Source: an uncultured Bacteroidota bacterium
GTDB lineage: Bacteria > Bacteroidota > Bacteroidia > Bacteroidales > SZUA-534
NCBI GenBank assembly: GCA_946414435.1
Contig: CAMKOM010000008.1
Location: 1 to 64,000, forward strand
Reading direction: 5' to 3'
DNA: 64,000 nucleotides
The first letter of the stretch is position 1, and the number at the start of each line of letters is the position of its first letter. This document shows positions 16,123 to 23,758 of this stretch, in pieces. Both the position numbers and the translations under genes were made by a program. The notes under the pieces were generated by a model. That model saw nothing but the letters and a program-made list of their open reading frames with translations. It made no database searches and was not told the origin of the DNA.

Positions 16123-19047
16123 ATGAGACAATTCTTTACCTCAATCGCGGCAATCGCCCTTGTGCTGAGTGCAATGACGGTGACCGCCCAAACCGACGGA
16201 TTCTCGTACCAAGCAGTGGTGCGCAACGCTGCCGGTGAACTTGTTGATAACTCGAAAGTAGGCCTTCGTCTGACACTGACTGTAGGCCAGAATGGCGATG
16301 CGGTTTATCAGGAGACGCACACGCCGACAACCAACAGCTACGGCCAGCTGAGCGTGACAGTAGGAACTGGTGCCCACGCCGAAGGCCAGAGCCTTCAGAA
16401 TGTGAATTGGGCAAGCGGTGACGTGTGGATGCGCGTTGAGATTGACCCCGATGGTGGCACTCAATACACCGGCATGGGCTCAACCAAGCTGCAGTCGGTT
16501 CCTTACGCCTTCTATGCAGCCACAGGTGGCGGTCGTGACGGCGTGCAAGTGCAGGGATCGAAGGGCCAAACCCTGGTACACGATGGTACGACATGGGTGG
16601 CCACCGACGAGATATCACTCAAGAAACTTGATGTGAAAGGCGCAACCACAAACGACGATGCTCTGTTCGAGGTCAAGGATAAAGATGGAAAGGTGGTATT
16701 TGCTGTTTATCCTGAGGGCGTTCATGTCTATATTGACCCTGACGCTGACGGTGGCAAGGTGCGCCGCAGTGGTTTCTACATCACAGGCCGCGAAGATTCT
16801 AAAGACGGCGAAAACAACGATTTCTTTTCAGTTGACGGCAATGGCACACAAGTTTTTGTCGATGACAATAATAATGGCGACAAAGTGCGCCGCAGTGGAT
16901 TCTACATCACCGGTCGCGAAGACGCCAAGGGCGGACAGCCCAGCAACTACTTGGCTGTTAATGATGAAGGCACAAAGGTATTTGTCGACAACCAGCTTGA
17001 CGACAATGACAGCAAAGTGCGCCGCAGCGGATTCTATATCACCGGCCGCGAAGACGCCAAGGACGGACAGCCCAGCAACTACTTGGCTGTTAATGATGAA
17101 GGCACAAAGGTATTTATCGACAACCAGCTCGACGACAATGACAGCAAAGTGCGCCGCAGCGGATTCTTGATTACCGGCCGGGATTTTCAAAAAGATGGTG
17201 AGACCACCAACTATATGAAAGTTGCTACGGATGGCACATTGGTGCATTTCGACAATGATGCCAGCAAAGTGCGCCGCAGTGGATTCCTGATCACTGGTCG
17301 AGATGCATCAAAAGGAACCAACGAAGAATACATGGCCATCAACACCGACAGCACCCGCTTCTATATTGACGGTGCAGGTAGCGCAAAAGGATTTGCCGTC
17401 GGCGAACTTGACGGTGGTGACAAAGAAGGCACGGTGGCTGGCGGTTTTGCCGTTACCGGCCGCGATGGTTCGAAAGGTACAGCAAGCAACCTTTTCAATA
17501 TCGACTTATCGACAGATGCAAAAATTATCAAAGGTGAGAATCGTATCTATTGGTATCCCGAAAAGAACGCCTTTATGGCTGGCAATCTGATGGTTAATAG
17601 TGCCGACAGTGTTGGAGAGAACTCGTTCAGCACAGGCTTCCAATCGAAAGCCGTGGGCAACTACTCGCAGGCTATGGGCTACAAAACAATGGCCACGGGT
17701 GAGACTTCAACCGCTATTGGCAATGAGACAAAAGCCACAGGTAAAAGTTCGTTCGCTTTCGGAAAAATGACTGAGGCTACAGACGAAAACGCTGTGGCAA
17801 TCGGCAACACCGCAAAGGCCACAAGCGCCAACGCATACGCATTAGGATTGAACAGCACCGCTTCGGGTTCAAGCAGTTACGCTTTTGGCTCATCAGCTCA
17901 GGCTACAAAAAGCAACGCTTATTCGTTTGGTGCATCGGCACAAGCCACTGGCGAAAACGCTGTGGCTATTGGCAACACAGCAAAGGCTTCTGAAAAAAAT
18001 GCCTACGCATTAGGCTTGAATAGCGCCGCTTCGGGCGAGGGCAGCTATGCCATTGGCGAGGGCGCAATAGCAAGCGGCAAAGGCAGTTTTGCTTTAGGAA
18101 GAACAGGTGATATAAATGGAACAATTGTTGCCGCGCCAAAAGCCACAGGCAATTATTCCTACGCAATTGGCCCTGGAGCAGAAGCAAATGATAATAGAGC
18201 AATTGCAATAGGTTATAATTGCAAGGTTAAGAAATGGAATTCCGTTGCTTTAGGTTGGAGCAATGAGGTTAACAAAGAAAACTCAGCTGCCATAGGGTAT
18301 AGTAATACGATAGATGGAGTGAATTCCGTTGCCATAGGATTTAATTGTTCGACAGGTTCTTCTTATTCCTATTCTTTCGGACGCCTAGCAAGTGCAAATA
18401 AAACATATTCTGTTGCCATAGGTTTCAACGCAACGGCAAATTCAGCTTCTGAGGTTGTAGTGGGCACATGGAATGATAATGAAGGAGAAACCATAGGAAG
18501 TGTTGATTCTGATTCACCTAACAGCAGAGCATTTGTGGTAGGCAGCGGCTGGGAATCGTGGAGTGGTGGCCAAACTATACACCGAAGGAATGCCTTGGTT
18601 GTTTTACGAAACGGCGATATGACTGTGACAGGCAACTTAACTTATAAAAGCGCGAGCCAGTCGTCGGATATGCGTTTGAAAAAAGATGTTCAGCAACTCG
18701 ATGGCGCATTGGATAAGGTGCTGAAATTGAGGGGAGTATCGTACTATTGGAAGAATGCAGAGGAGTTGGCGGCTATCAATGGCAAAGAACTCTTCGGATT
18801 TGATGACAAAAAACACATTGGCGTTATTGCCCAGGAAGTTGAGGCTGTTGTACCCGAGCTGGTTGTAACTGACAATGAAGGCTTCAAGGCTGTAACATAC
18901 GAGAACATTGCTCCACTTTTGATTGAGGCCATCAAGGAGCAGCAGGCGGAGATTGAGGAGTTGAGAAGCGTCAAAGCTGAAAACGAGGCTATAAAAAAAG
19001 AAATGGCCGAGATGAAGAAGATGCTGGAGGAATTGATGAAGAAATAA
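16123..19047 (+). CDS. Tail-fibre-like surface protein with tandem repeats, YadA-type head repeats and C-terminal S74 chaperone
   Basis: A 974-residue exported protein. Order of parts: signal peptide (MRQFFTSIAAIALVLSA...TAQ); the DGFSYQAVVRNAAGELV domain (to about 150); five tandem units starting KVRRSGF at residues 212, 254, 298, 342 and 382 plus a decayed sixth; about 280 residues of YadA-like AIGNxAxAxG head repeats (about 500-780); then an S74 intramolecular chaperone beginning SSDMRLKKDV, with Ser848 and Lys853/854 as the likely self-cleavage residues, and HIGVIAQEVEAVVPE; finally a coiled coil (EIEELRSVKAENEAI). Such chaperones trimerise a fibre and then cut themselves off, so a trimeric surface fibre is inferred. 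The ATG at 16117 is a near-equal alternative start. Units 2 and 3 are almost identical in DNA. Confidence 0.88.
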   Translation: MRQFFTSIAAIALVLSAMTVTAQTDGFSYQAVVRNAAGELVDNSKVGLRLTLTVGQNGDAVYQETHTPTTNSYGQLSVTVGTGAHAEGQSLQNVNWASGDVWMRVEIDPDGGTQYTGMGSTKLQSVPYAFYAATGGGRDGVQVQGSKGQTLVHDGTTWVATDEISLKKLDVKGATTNDDALFEVKDKDGKVVFAVYPEGVHVYIDPDADGGKVRRSGFYITGREDSKDGENNDFFSVDGNGTQVFVDDNNNGDKVRRSGFYITGREDAKGGQPSNYLAVNDEGTKVFVDNQLDDNDSKVRRSGFYITGREDAKDGQPSNYLAVNDEGTKVFIDNQLDDNDSKVRRSGFLITGRDFQKDGETTNYMKVATDGTLVHFDNDASKVRRSGFLITGRDASKGTNEEYMAINTDSTRFYIDGAGSAKGFAVGELDGGDKEGTVAGGFAVTGRDGSKGTASNLFNIDLSTDAKIIKGENRIYWYPEKNAFMAGNLMVNSADSVGENSFSTGFQSKAVGNYSQAMGYKTMATGETSTAIGNETKATGKSSFAFGKMTEATDENAVAIGNTAKATSANAYALGLNSTASGSSSYAFGSSAQATKSNAYSFGASAQATGENAVAIGNTAKASEKNAYALGLNSAASGEGSYAIGEGAIASGKGSFALGRTGDINGTIVAAPKATGNYSYAIGPGAEANDNRAIAIGYNCKVKKWNSVALGWSNEVNKENSAAIGYSNTIDGVNSVAIGFNCSTGSSYSYSFGRLASANKTYSVAIGFNATANSASEVVVGTWNDNEGETIGSVDSDSPNSRAFVVGSGWESWSGGQTIHRRNALVVLRNGDMTVTGNLTYKSASQSSDMRLKKDVQQLDGALDKVLKLRGVSYYWKNAEELAAINGKELFGFDDKKHIGVIAQEVEAVVPELVVTDNEGFKAVTYENIAPLLIEAIKEQQAEIEELRSVKAENEAIKKEMAEMKKMLEELMKK
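16885..17280 (+). repeat. In-gene tandem repeats (VRRSGF units)
   Basis: Within the surface-protein gene, units begin at 16756, 16882, 17014, 17146 and 17266 (period 126, 132, 132, 120 bases). Units from 16882 and 17014 differ at only a handful of bases, pointing to recent duplication or gene conversion. Confidence 0.8.
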
Positions 19048-19150
19048 TTGCTTGTGTTGCAGAGACGGTGCCATGCATCGTCTCTACTTTCACTATGCAC
19101 CGCAAAGGTTACGGACGAAAGGCGGAACAGAGTCTTTCCCAACCCAATAA

Positions 19151-19182
19151 AAAAAGGACTGCTAAATCAGCAGTCCTTTTTT
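19151..19182. terminator. Bidirectional intrinsic terminator
   Basis: AAAAAGGACTGCT (19151-19163) pairs with AGCAGTCCTTTTT (19169-19181) around loop AAATC. A-run and T-run on opposite sides serve both converging genes (surface protein and zinc-ribbon protein). Confidence 0.92.
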
Positions 19183-19202
19183 GTATTCTAACAAATTATG
19201 AA

Positions 19203-19955
19203 TCAAAGTTCGGCAAGTCCGGCGTCAACCAGAATGCGGCCGCAGTACTCGCAAACAATGATGCGTTTGCGTGAGCGGATATCAACCTGGCGCTGTGGCG
19301 GGATCTTGTTGAAGCAACCGCCGCAAGCATCACGTTGAACGGTAACCACAGCCAGACCGTTGCGAACATTCGCGCTGATACGGTTGAAAGCTGTCAGATA
19401 ACGCTCCTCGATAAGTTTTTCAATCTCAGCTTTCTTGATATTCAGCTCGTCTTCCTTCTTCTGTGTCTCCGAAACAATGCTGTCGAGTTCGCCGCGTTTC
19501 TGGTCCAAGTCACCCTTGCGTTCATTGTATTTTATTTCAGCGGCATCAATAATCTCTTTTTTACGTTCCATCTCGGCAGTGAACTCACGGATGTGTTTCT
19601 CGCTCAACTCAATCTCAAGTGATTGGAACTCAATTTCCTTCGAGAGTGAATCGTACTCACGATTGTTGCGAACGTTATCCTGCTGCGATTGGTATTTCTT
19701 TATATCTTCTTGGCATTTAGCGATTTTGTGTTTCTCGTTCGAGATGCCTTGTTCATCTTCTTTCACTTCAGCCTTCAGATTTGTGATACGGGTCTGCAAA
19801 CCTGCCAACTCGTCTTCAAGGTCTTGAACTTCGAGCGGAAGCTCACCGCGTAAACTTTTGATTTTGTTGATTTCTGTCTGAATCTGCTGTAAGTCGTAGA
19901 GATTCTTCAGTTTTTGTTCCATCGGAACGTCCACCTTTTGATTTTTGTCATCCAT
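19203..19955 (-). CDS. Zinc-ribbon, coiled-coil protein (C4-type, CT398-like)
   Basis: A 250-residue cytosolic protein. Residues about 10-180 are strongly coiled-coil (heptads rich in Glu, Lys, Leu); the C-terminus is a zinc ribbon with CGGCFNKIPP and VCEYCGRILVD. This matches the widespread family typified by chlamydial CT398, which has been linked to sigma factor and secretion proteins, though its role here is open. It is 4 bases downstream of the NIF3 gene, a pairing that is conserved in many Bacteroidota. Confidence 0.88.
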   Translation of the reverse strand: MDDKNQKVDVPMEQKLKNLYDLQQIQTEINKIKSLRGELPLEVQDLEDELAGLQTRITNLKAEVKEDEQGISNEKHKIAKCQEDIKKYQSQQDNVRNNREYDSLSKEIEFQSLEIELSEKHIREFTAEMERKKEIIDAAEIKYNERKGDLDQKRGELDSIVSETQKKEDELNIKKAEIEKLIEERYLTAFNRISANVRNGLAVVTVQRDACGGCFNKIPPQRQVDIRSRKRIIVCEYCGRILVDAGLAEL

Positions 19956-19959
19956 TGCG

Positions 19960-21057
19960 TTATACGTATTTTATTGGATTTGTATTTACCTCCGTCAATC
20001 GGACTGCAAAATTAGAAAATTTTCCGGTAACTAATTCATAAAAAAGTTCTTTTGTGAATTGCTCGCTTTCGTAGTGCCCGATATCAGCTAAAACAAAGGG
20101 ATAACGGGCGTCGAAGAACTGATGGTATTTGATGTCGGCAGTGAGCAGGATGTTGGCTCCGGCGCGCATTGCGTCGCCAATCAGGAAACTTCCGGCTCCT
20201 CCGCAAACAGCCACACGCTGTATCGGTGATTCGGGCAGACGAGTGTGACGTATTACTCCGCAGCCGAATTTTTTTTTCACCTTTTGCAGGAAATCAGTTG
20301 CATTTTCAGGCTGTGGCAGCGTGCCGATGATGCCGCTTCCGGCTTGGTCGAAAGTGTTGTCAAGCGGATAGATGTCGAAAGCAGGTTCCTCGTAGGGGTG
20401 CGCGGCCAGCATTGCGCTCACAATTTTCCCGACCGCATGTGCTGGCGCGATGGTCTCGATTCGCGTCTCAGGCTCAAAGTGTGTTTTGCCAATTTCGCCA
20501 ACGTATGGGTTGCAGCCCTCTTCGGCTTTGAACGAGCCTTGTCCTTGCAGGTTGTAGCTGCAGCGGCTGTAATTACCTATGCAACCGGCTCCGGCGCTGA
20601 ACATTGCGTCGCGCACGGCCTCGGCTTTGTCAGTTGGCACAAAAACCACAATCTTGCGCAGACTGCCGCTCATCGGACTGAGAATCTTCACATCTTCAAG
20701 TCCTAACTTACTGGCAATTTTGCTATTGACTCCGTTAAGCAGCATATTGTCGAGATTGGTGTGGGCGGCATACACAGCCACATCGTTTTTGATAGCCTTG
20801 ATGAGGGTACGCTCAACGGCACTGTCGCCGCTGAATTTCTTCAACCCGCCGAAAACAAACGGATGGTGCGCTATTATCAGATTGTAACCTATGCCGATGG
20901 CCTCGTCAACTACTTCTTCGGTAACATCGAGGCAGATAAGCGCGCCGGTGGCTTCGGCATTGCGGTCGCCTACAATCAGCCCGGCGTTGTCGTACGATTC
21001 CTGCATCGCCAACGGCGCCACGGTTTCAATAAAATTGGTTATTTCAGCAATTTTCAT
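19960..21057 (-). CDS. NIF3-like dinuclear-metal protein (YqfO/YbgI family)
   Basis: A 365-residue hexameric metal-binding protein; some relatives are annotated as GTP cyclohydrolase I type 2, others have unknown activity. The N-terminal half has IIAHHPFVFGGL and AHTNLDNM, the C-terminal half DIKYHQFFDARY and DIGHYESEQF, together giving the metal ligands. Between them sits the PII-like insert seen in YqfO (about residues 125-235). I start at the ATG at 21055-21057 (MKIAEITNFIET), the usual family start; the open frame reaches 21144 but would run through a terminator hairpin. Confidence 0.9.
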   Translation of the reverse strand: MKIAEITNFIETVAPLAMQESYDNAGLIVGDRNAEATGALICLDVTEEVVDEAIGIGYNLIIAHHPFVFGGLKKFSGDSAVERTLIKAIKNDVAVYAAHTNLDNMLLNGVNSKIASKLGLEDVKILSPMSGSLRKIVVFVPTDKAEAVRDAMFSAGAGCIGNYSRCSYNLQGQGSFKAEEGCNPYVGEIGKTHFEPETRIETIAPAHAVGKIVSAMLAAHPYEEPAFDIYPLDNTFDQAGSGIIGTLPQPENATDFLQKVKKKFGCGVIRHTRLPESPIQRVAVCGGAGSFLIGDAMRAGANILLTADIKYHQFFDARYPFVLADIGHYESEQFTKELFYELVTGKFSNFAVRLTEVNTNPIKYV

Positions 21058-21104
21058 TTTCAGAGTATTTGTTGTGCACCCGTAGGGGTTCAAAAAAATC
21101 CACT

Positions 21105-21139
21105 TAAAAAAGCCTTTCAGAGACTGACTGAAAGGCTTT
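21105..21139 (-). terminator. Intrinsic terminator upstream of the NIF3 gene
   Basis: A perfect 12-base stem, AAAGCCTTTCAG (21109-21120) with CTGAAAGGCTTT (21128-21139), followed on the minus strand by six T. No annotated gene ends here; it lies 19 bases after the stop of the 48-codon frame at 21159-21305. Confidence 0.85.
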
Positions 21140-21158
21140 AGCAAGAAATCTTAATTTA

Positions 21159-21305
21159 TTACCCTTTAAATACATTGCCAATATTACACAATTGCCCGTT
21201 AATGAGCAAACTTTTCGGCGATTTTTTGTGTTTTATTGTCGCGGTAACGCCTATTTCATTGTTTTTGTTAGCCATAAAGTGACGCTTCAACTCGGCAATT
21301 TGCAT
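21159..21305 (-). CDS. Possible small protein, 48 residues
   Basis: An ATG-to-TAA frame of 48 codons in the gap between the NIF3 and tsaC genes. It begins MQIAELKRHFMANKNN, is lysine- and asparagine-rich and ends in GNVFKG; a second in-frame ATG is at codon 11. No family is recognised. The case for a real gene is its position: the only transcript that the strong minus-strand terminator at 21105-21139 can serve must start in this interval. Against it, its start codon overlaps the probable tsaC promoter (21305-21312) and no promoter for it is seen. A small RNA is the alternative. Confidence 0.35.
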   Translation of the reverse strand: MQIAELKRHFMANKNNEIGVTATIKHKKSPKSLLINGQLCNIGNVFKG

Positions 21306-21312
21306 ATCTTTG
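21305..21312 (+). promoter_or_regulatory. Putative TAnnTTTG promoter of tsaC
   Basis: TATCTTTG lies 20 bases before the ATG at 21333. Confidence 0.5.
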
Positions 21313-21332
21313 GCAGAAAAATGATTTGAGTG

Positions 21333-21899
21333 ATGAACGAGGATATAAAAAATGCGCTTGAGGTACTGCGACGCGGCGGCGTGATTCTCTACCCCACTGA
21401 CACTATCTGGGGGCTGGGCTGCGACGCCACCAATGCCGAAGCCGTCAGACGGATTTACGAGATTAAGCAGCGGGCCGACAACAAGTCGATGATTGTGCTG
21501 GTTGACACTGCAGGGCGCATACCGTCGTATGTCCAGGACGTGCCCGACATTGCCTTTGACATGATTGAGCTGGCCACGTCACCGCTTACTGTCATTTTTG
21601 AGGGAGCAAAAAACCTGGCTCCAAACGTTGTAAACGCCGAAGATCAGAGCGTGGGCATCCGTGTGGCAACCGACGATTTCTGTCCCACTCTCATCCAAAG
21701 GTTCCGCAAGCCCATAGTGTCGACATCAGCCAACATCAGCGGACAGCCTGCCCCGGCCTGCTTTGACGAGATTGATCCACTCATCATCGAAAGTGTGGAT
21801 TACGTTGTAAAGCACCGCCAGGACGACACCACAAAGCACAAGGCTTCGGGCATTGTGAAGATTGGACGAAATGGAAAAATCAAAGTAATAAGAAATTGA
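21333..21899 (+). CDS. tsaC: L-threonylcarbamoyladenylate synthase (Sua5/YciO/YrdC family)
   Basis: Makes threonylcarbamoyl-AMP from threonine, bicarbonate and ATP for the t6A37 modification of ANN-decoding tRNAs. The 188 residues cover one YrdC domain: GGVILYPTDTIWGLGCDA, EIKQRADNKSMIVLV, and VSTSANISGQPAP. It is the short form without a Sua5 domain. I take the ATG at 21333; the frame also has a GTG directly before it, which Bacteroidota rarely use. The YciO subgroup cannot be excluded without alignment. Confidence 0.88.
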   Translation: MNEDIKNALEVLRRGGVILYPTDTIWGLGCDATNAEAVRRIYEIKQRADNKSMIVLVDTAGRIPSYVQDVPDIAFDMIELATSPLTVIFEGAKNLAPNVVNAEDQSVGIRVATDDFCPTLIQRFRKPIVSTSANISGQPAPACFDEIDPLIIESVDYVVKHRQDDTTKHKASGIVKIGRNGKIKVIRN

Positions 21900-21914
21900 T
21901 AACCGGTCTGATAA

Positions 21915-23000
21915 ATGTACCGCTTGACATACATACTATTTGTAATAACGTTGATTGTGCGACCAGTCTTCGGCCAATCGTTGGGTGCATTCACCGACTA
22001 TGACAAAAACTTTATTGTTTTCGATGACGGTAATTTCCGGCAATTGGAATTTCAAGAAGTCAAATCGTTTGCCGTGGGCAGTGGCTGTGTGGCCTACGTG
22101 ACCAACGGTGGGCATCTGAAGGCGTATGCCAACCATATCAGTTACAATGTCTCACCGTCAGTCGACAACTACACCATAACCGATAATCTGTTCACCTTCA
22201 GGGTTGGCTCGCAACTATACGTGTTCGAACAGGGCAACAAGCGGCTGCTGTCGGGGTTTACAGGCCAGTTTTTGGTGGGCGACAGTGTGGTAGCTTTCAT
22301 CGACACCAACAAGCACTATTTTTCAATTTATTCCGATGGCCGCGTTACCGAACTGGCCGATATCATTGTGGGTAACGACGCACAGTTCTGGGTGGGTGCC
22401 AACACCGTCGCTTTTGTCGATATGCACGACATCTTGCGTCTGGTTTGCGGCGACCGCGTTTATGAGCTCTTCAACGTTATTGACGGCATCAAGGTCAGAC
22501 TAGGACGCAACGTAGGTGCGTTTGTTGATTATTCCGACGGTGCGTTCCGTATTTTCTACGATGGCGAGTTGAATGATATTGAGCAGTTTACGCCCAAATC
22601 GTTCAAATGCGGATATGAGCAGGTTGCTTTTGTCAACAGCATGGAGAATTTCAGGCTTTTCAGTAAAGGCGAACTTTACGACATATCCGGATTTGCTCCA
22701 GACATGTACGATTTGAATCGCAAAATACTTGTTTACAGCCTGCAAGGACAGTTTTTTACCTATATCGACGGGGAGCAGTATCTGGTCGAGAACTATGTTC
22801 CGCAAAGCTACAGCATCAAAGGCAACCTGTTGACCTATATCGACCAAAACGGCTATCTGGCAGTGTTTGAAGACGGGGAGAAGCACATTTTGTCGTACGG
22901 CCCAGTGAACGATTACAGGGCAGTGGGCGATGTGGTGGTTTTCAACGAAGGATTGAACACCACAAAAATCTATTACAACGGTAAGATTTACAAAAAGTAA
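21915..23000 (+). CDS. Exported repeat protein, beta-propeller-like
   Basis: A 361-residue protein with signal peptide MYRLTYILFVITLIVRPVFGQ. The rest is made of roughly 40-residue repeats of the form AFVD..D.FRIFYDGE..DI..F, recurring about eight times (for example VAYVTNGGHLKAYA, VAFIDTNKHYFSIYSDG, VAFVDMHDILRLVCGD, VGAFVDYSDGAFRIFYDG). That suggests a WD40/YVTN-like propeller, but no named family is recognised. It starts 15 bases after tsaC and converges on the next gene with 9 bases between stop codons. Confidence 0.72.
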   Translation: MYRLTYILFVITLIVRPVFGQSLGAFTDYDKNFIVFDDGNFRQLEFQEVKSFAVGSGCVAYVTNGGHLKAYANHISYNVSPSVDNYTITDNLFTFRVGSQLYVFEQGNKRLLSGFTGQFLVGDSVVAFIDTNKHYFSIYSDGRVTELADIIVGNDAQFWVGANTVAFVDMHDILRLVCGDRVYELFNVIDGIKVRLGRNVGAFVDYSDGAFRIFYDGELNDIEQFTPKSFKCGYEQVAFVNSMENFRLFSKGELYDISGFAPDMYDLNRKILVYSLQGQFFTYIDGEQYLVENYVPQSYSIKGNLLTYIDQNGYLAVFEDGEKHILSYGPVNDYRAVGDVVVFNEGLNTTKIYYNGKIYKK

Positions 23001-23009
23001 GCCGGCTTC

Positions 23010-23585
23010 CTAAAACTTAAACGTGAAACCCATATTCAACAGATGGCCGTTGTTTGCCATAAGCTCGAAGTTGGATGTGGTGTGGTCCGTGTCCTTGTTT
23101 TTGGTGTGTGAATAATTAACCCCAAGCACATTTGCAAAAATGTCGAAATCCCAACGGTCGTTTATCTCGATTGTAAGCACGGGCAGCAACTCAAGCTTGA
23201 CGCTTCGCTCGCTGTCGGCAAATCCGAACACCGAAATGGCTTCGGCGCCAAAGATTAATCTGCCAGCCTGAAGAATATCGTAATGCAGATAAGGCTCTAT
23301 GGCATAGGCCGATTCCGACTCTGTGTTTTTGTGGCCGTCTGTCCAAGTCGAAGTTTTGCTGCGGTTGTAGCCGAACCCCACACCAACTTCCCAGCTTCCC
23401 ATCACGTATCCAACCGACGGCACAACTTCAAAACTGAATGATGACGATTCCTTGTCGCCATTGTTAGCGCTATTTTCCGATACAATGCCAGCGGTTCCGC
23501 TAACCACAAACTGCGCGTTGGCCTGCATAGTCAGCAACATAATGGCTACGGCAAAAATTGTTGATGCAAAAAACAAGTTTTTCAT
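23010..23585 (-). CDS. Outer-membrane beta-barrel protein, OmpW/Omp_b-brl type
   Basis: A 191-residue protein with signal peptide ending ANAQ and a mature chain of alternating strands (FSFEVVPSVGYVMGSWEVGVGFGY, LLPVLTIEINDRWDFDIFANV) that finishes NMGFTFKF, the aromatic C-terminus recognised by the Bam machinery. The size fits an eight-strand barrel. Function unknown. It converges with the propeller-like gene. Confidence 0.8.
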   Translation of the reverse strand: MKNLFFASTIFAVAIMLLTMQANAQFVVSGTAGIVSENSANNGDKESSSFSFEVVPSVGYVMGSWEVGVGFGYNRSKTSTWTDGHKNTESESAYAIEPYLHYDILQAGRLIFGAEAISVFGFADSERSVKLELLPVLTIEINDRWDFDIFANVLGVNYSHTKNKDTDHTTSNFELMANNGHLLNMGFTFKF

Positions 23586-23632
23586 ATAAATTCAGCTTTA
23601 TTGTTTAATCGGTGAATCGATTGTTTGACAAC

Positions 23633-23757
23633 GGACTTCAGACAACAGACTACTGACTCAGCACATTCATAATTCCTAGTGCCTAATGCCTAAAATCCAA
23701 CACCTAACACCCAACACCATTTGCAAATATCTAACTTTCAACTCCTAATTCCTACAT
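23633..23757. repeat. Low-complexity word repeats, 23.6-23.76 kb
   Basis: Built from words such as CCTAATGCCTAA, CAACACCTAACACCC and AACTCCTAATTCC. The first 25 bases are the inverted near-copy of 13704-13728. It fills the space between the TerC gene and the barrel gene. Confidence 0.6.
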
Positions 23758-23758
23758 C

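Noticed and set aside
16123..19047. Prophage remnant, suggested by the tail-spike-like S74 domain.
   Set aside because: No other phage gene is nearby, the protein has a Sec signal peptide and a Bacteroidota export-type N-terminal domain, and a paralogue exists at the window edge.
21330..21332. GTG as start of tsaC.
   Set aside because: An ATG follows directly; GTG starts are rare in this phylum and nothing is gained by the extra residue.
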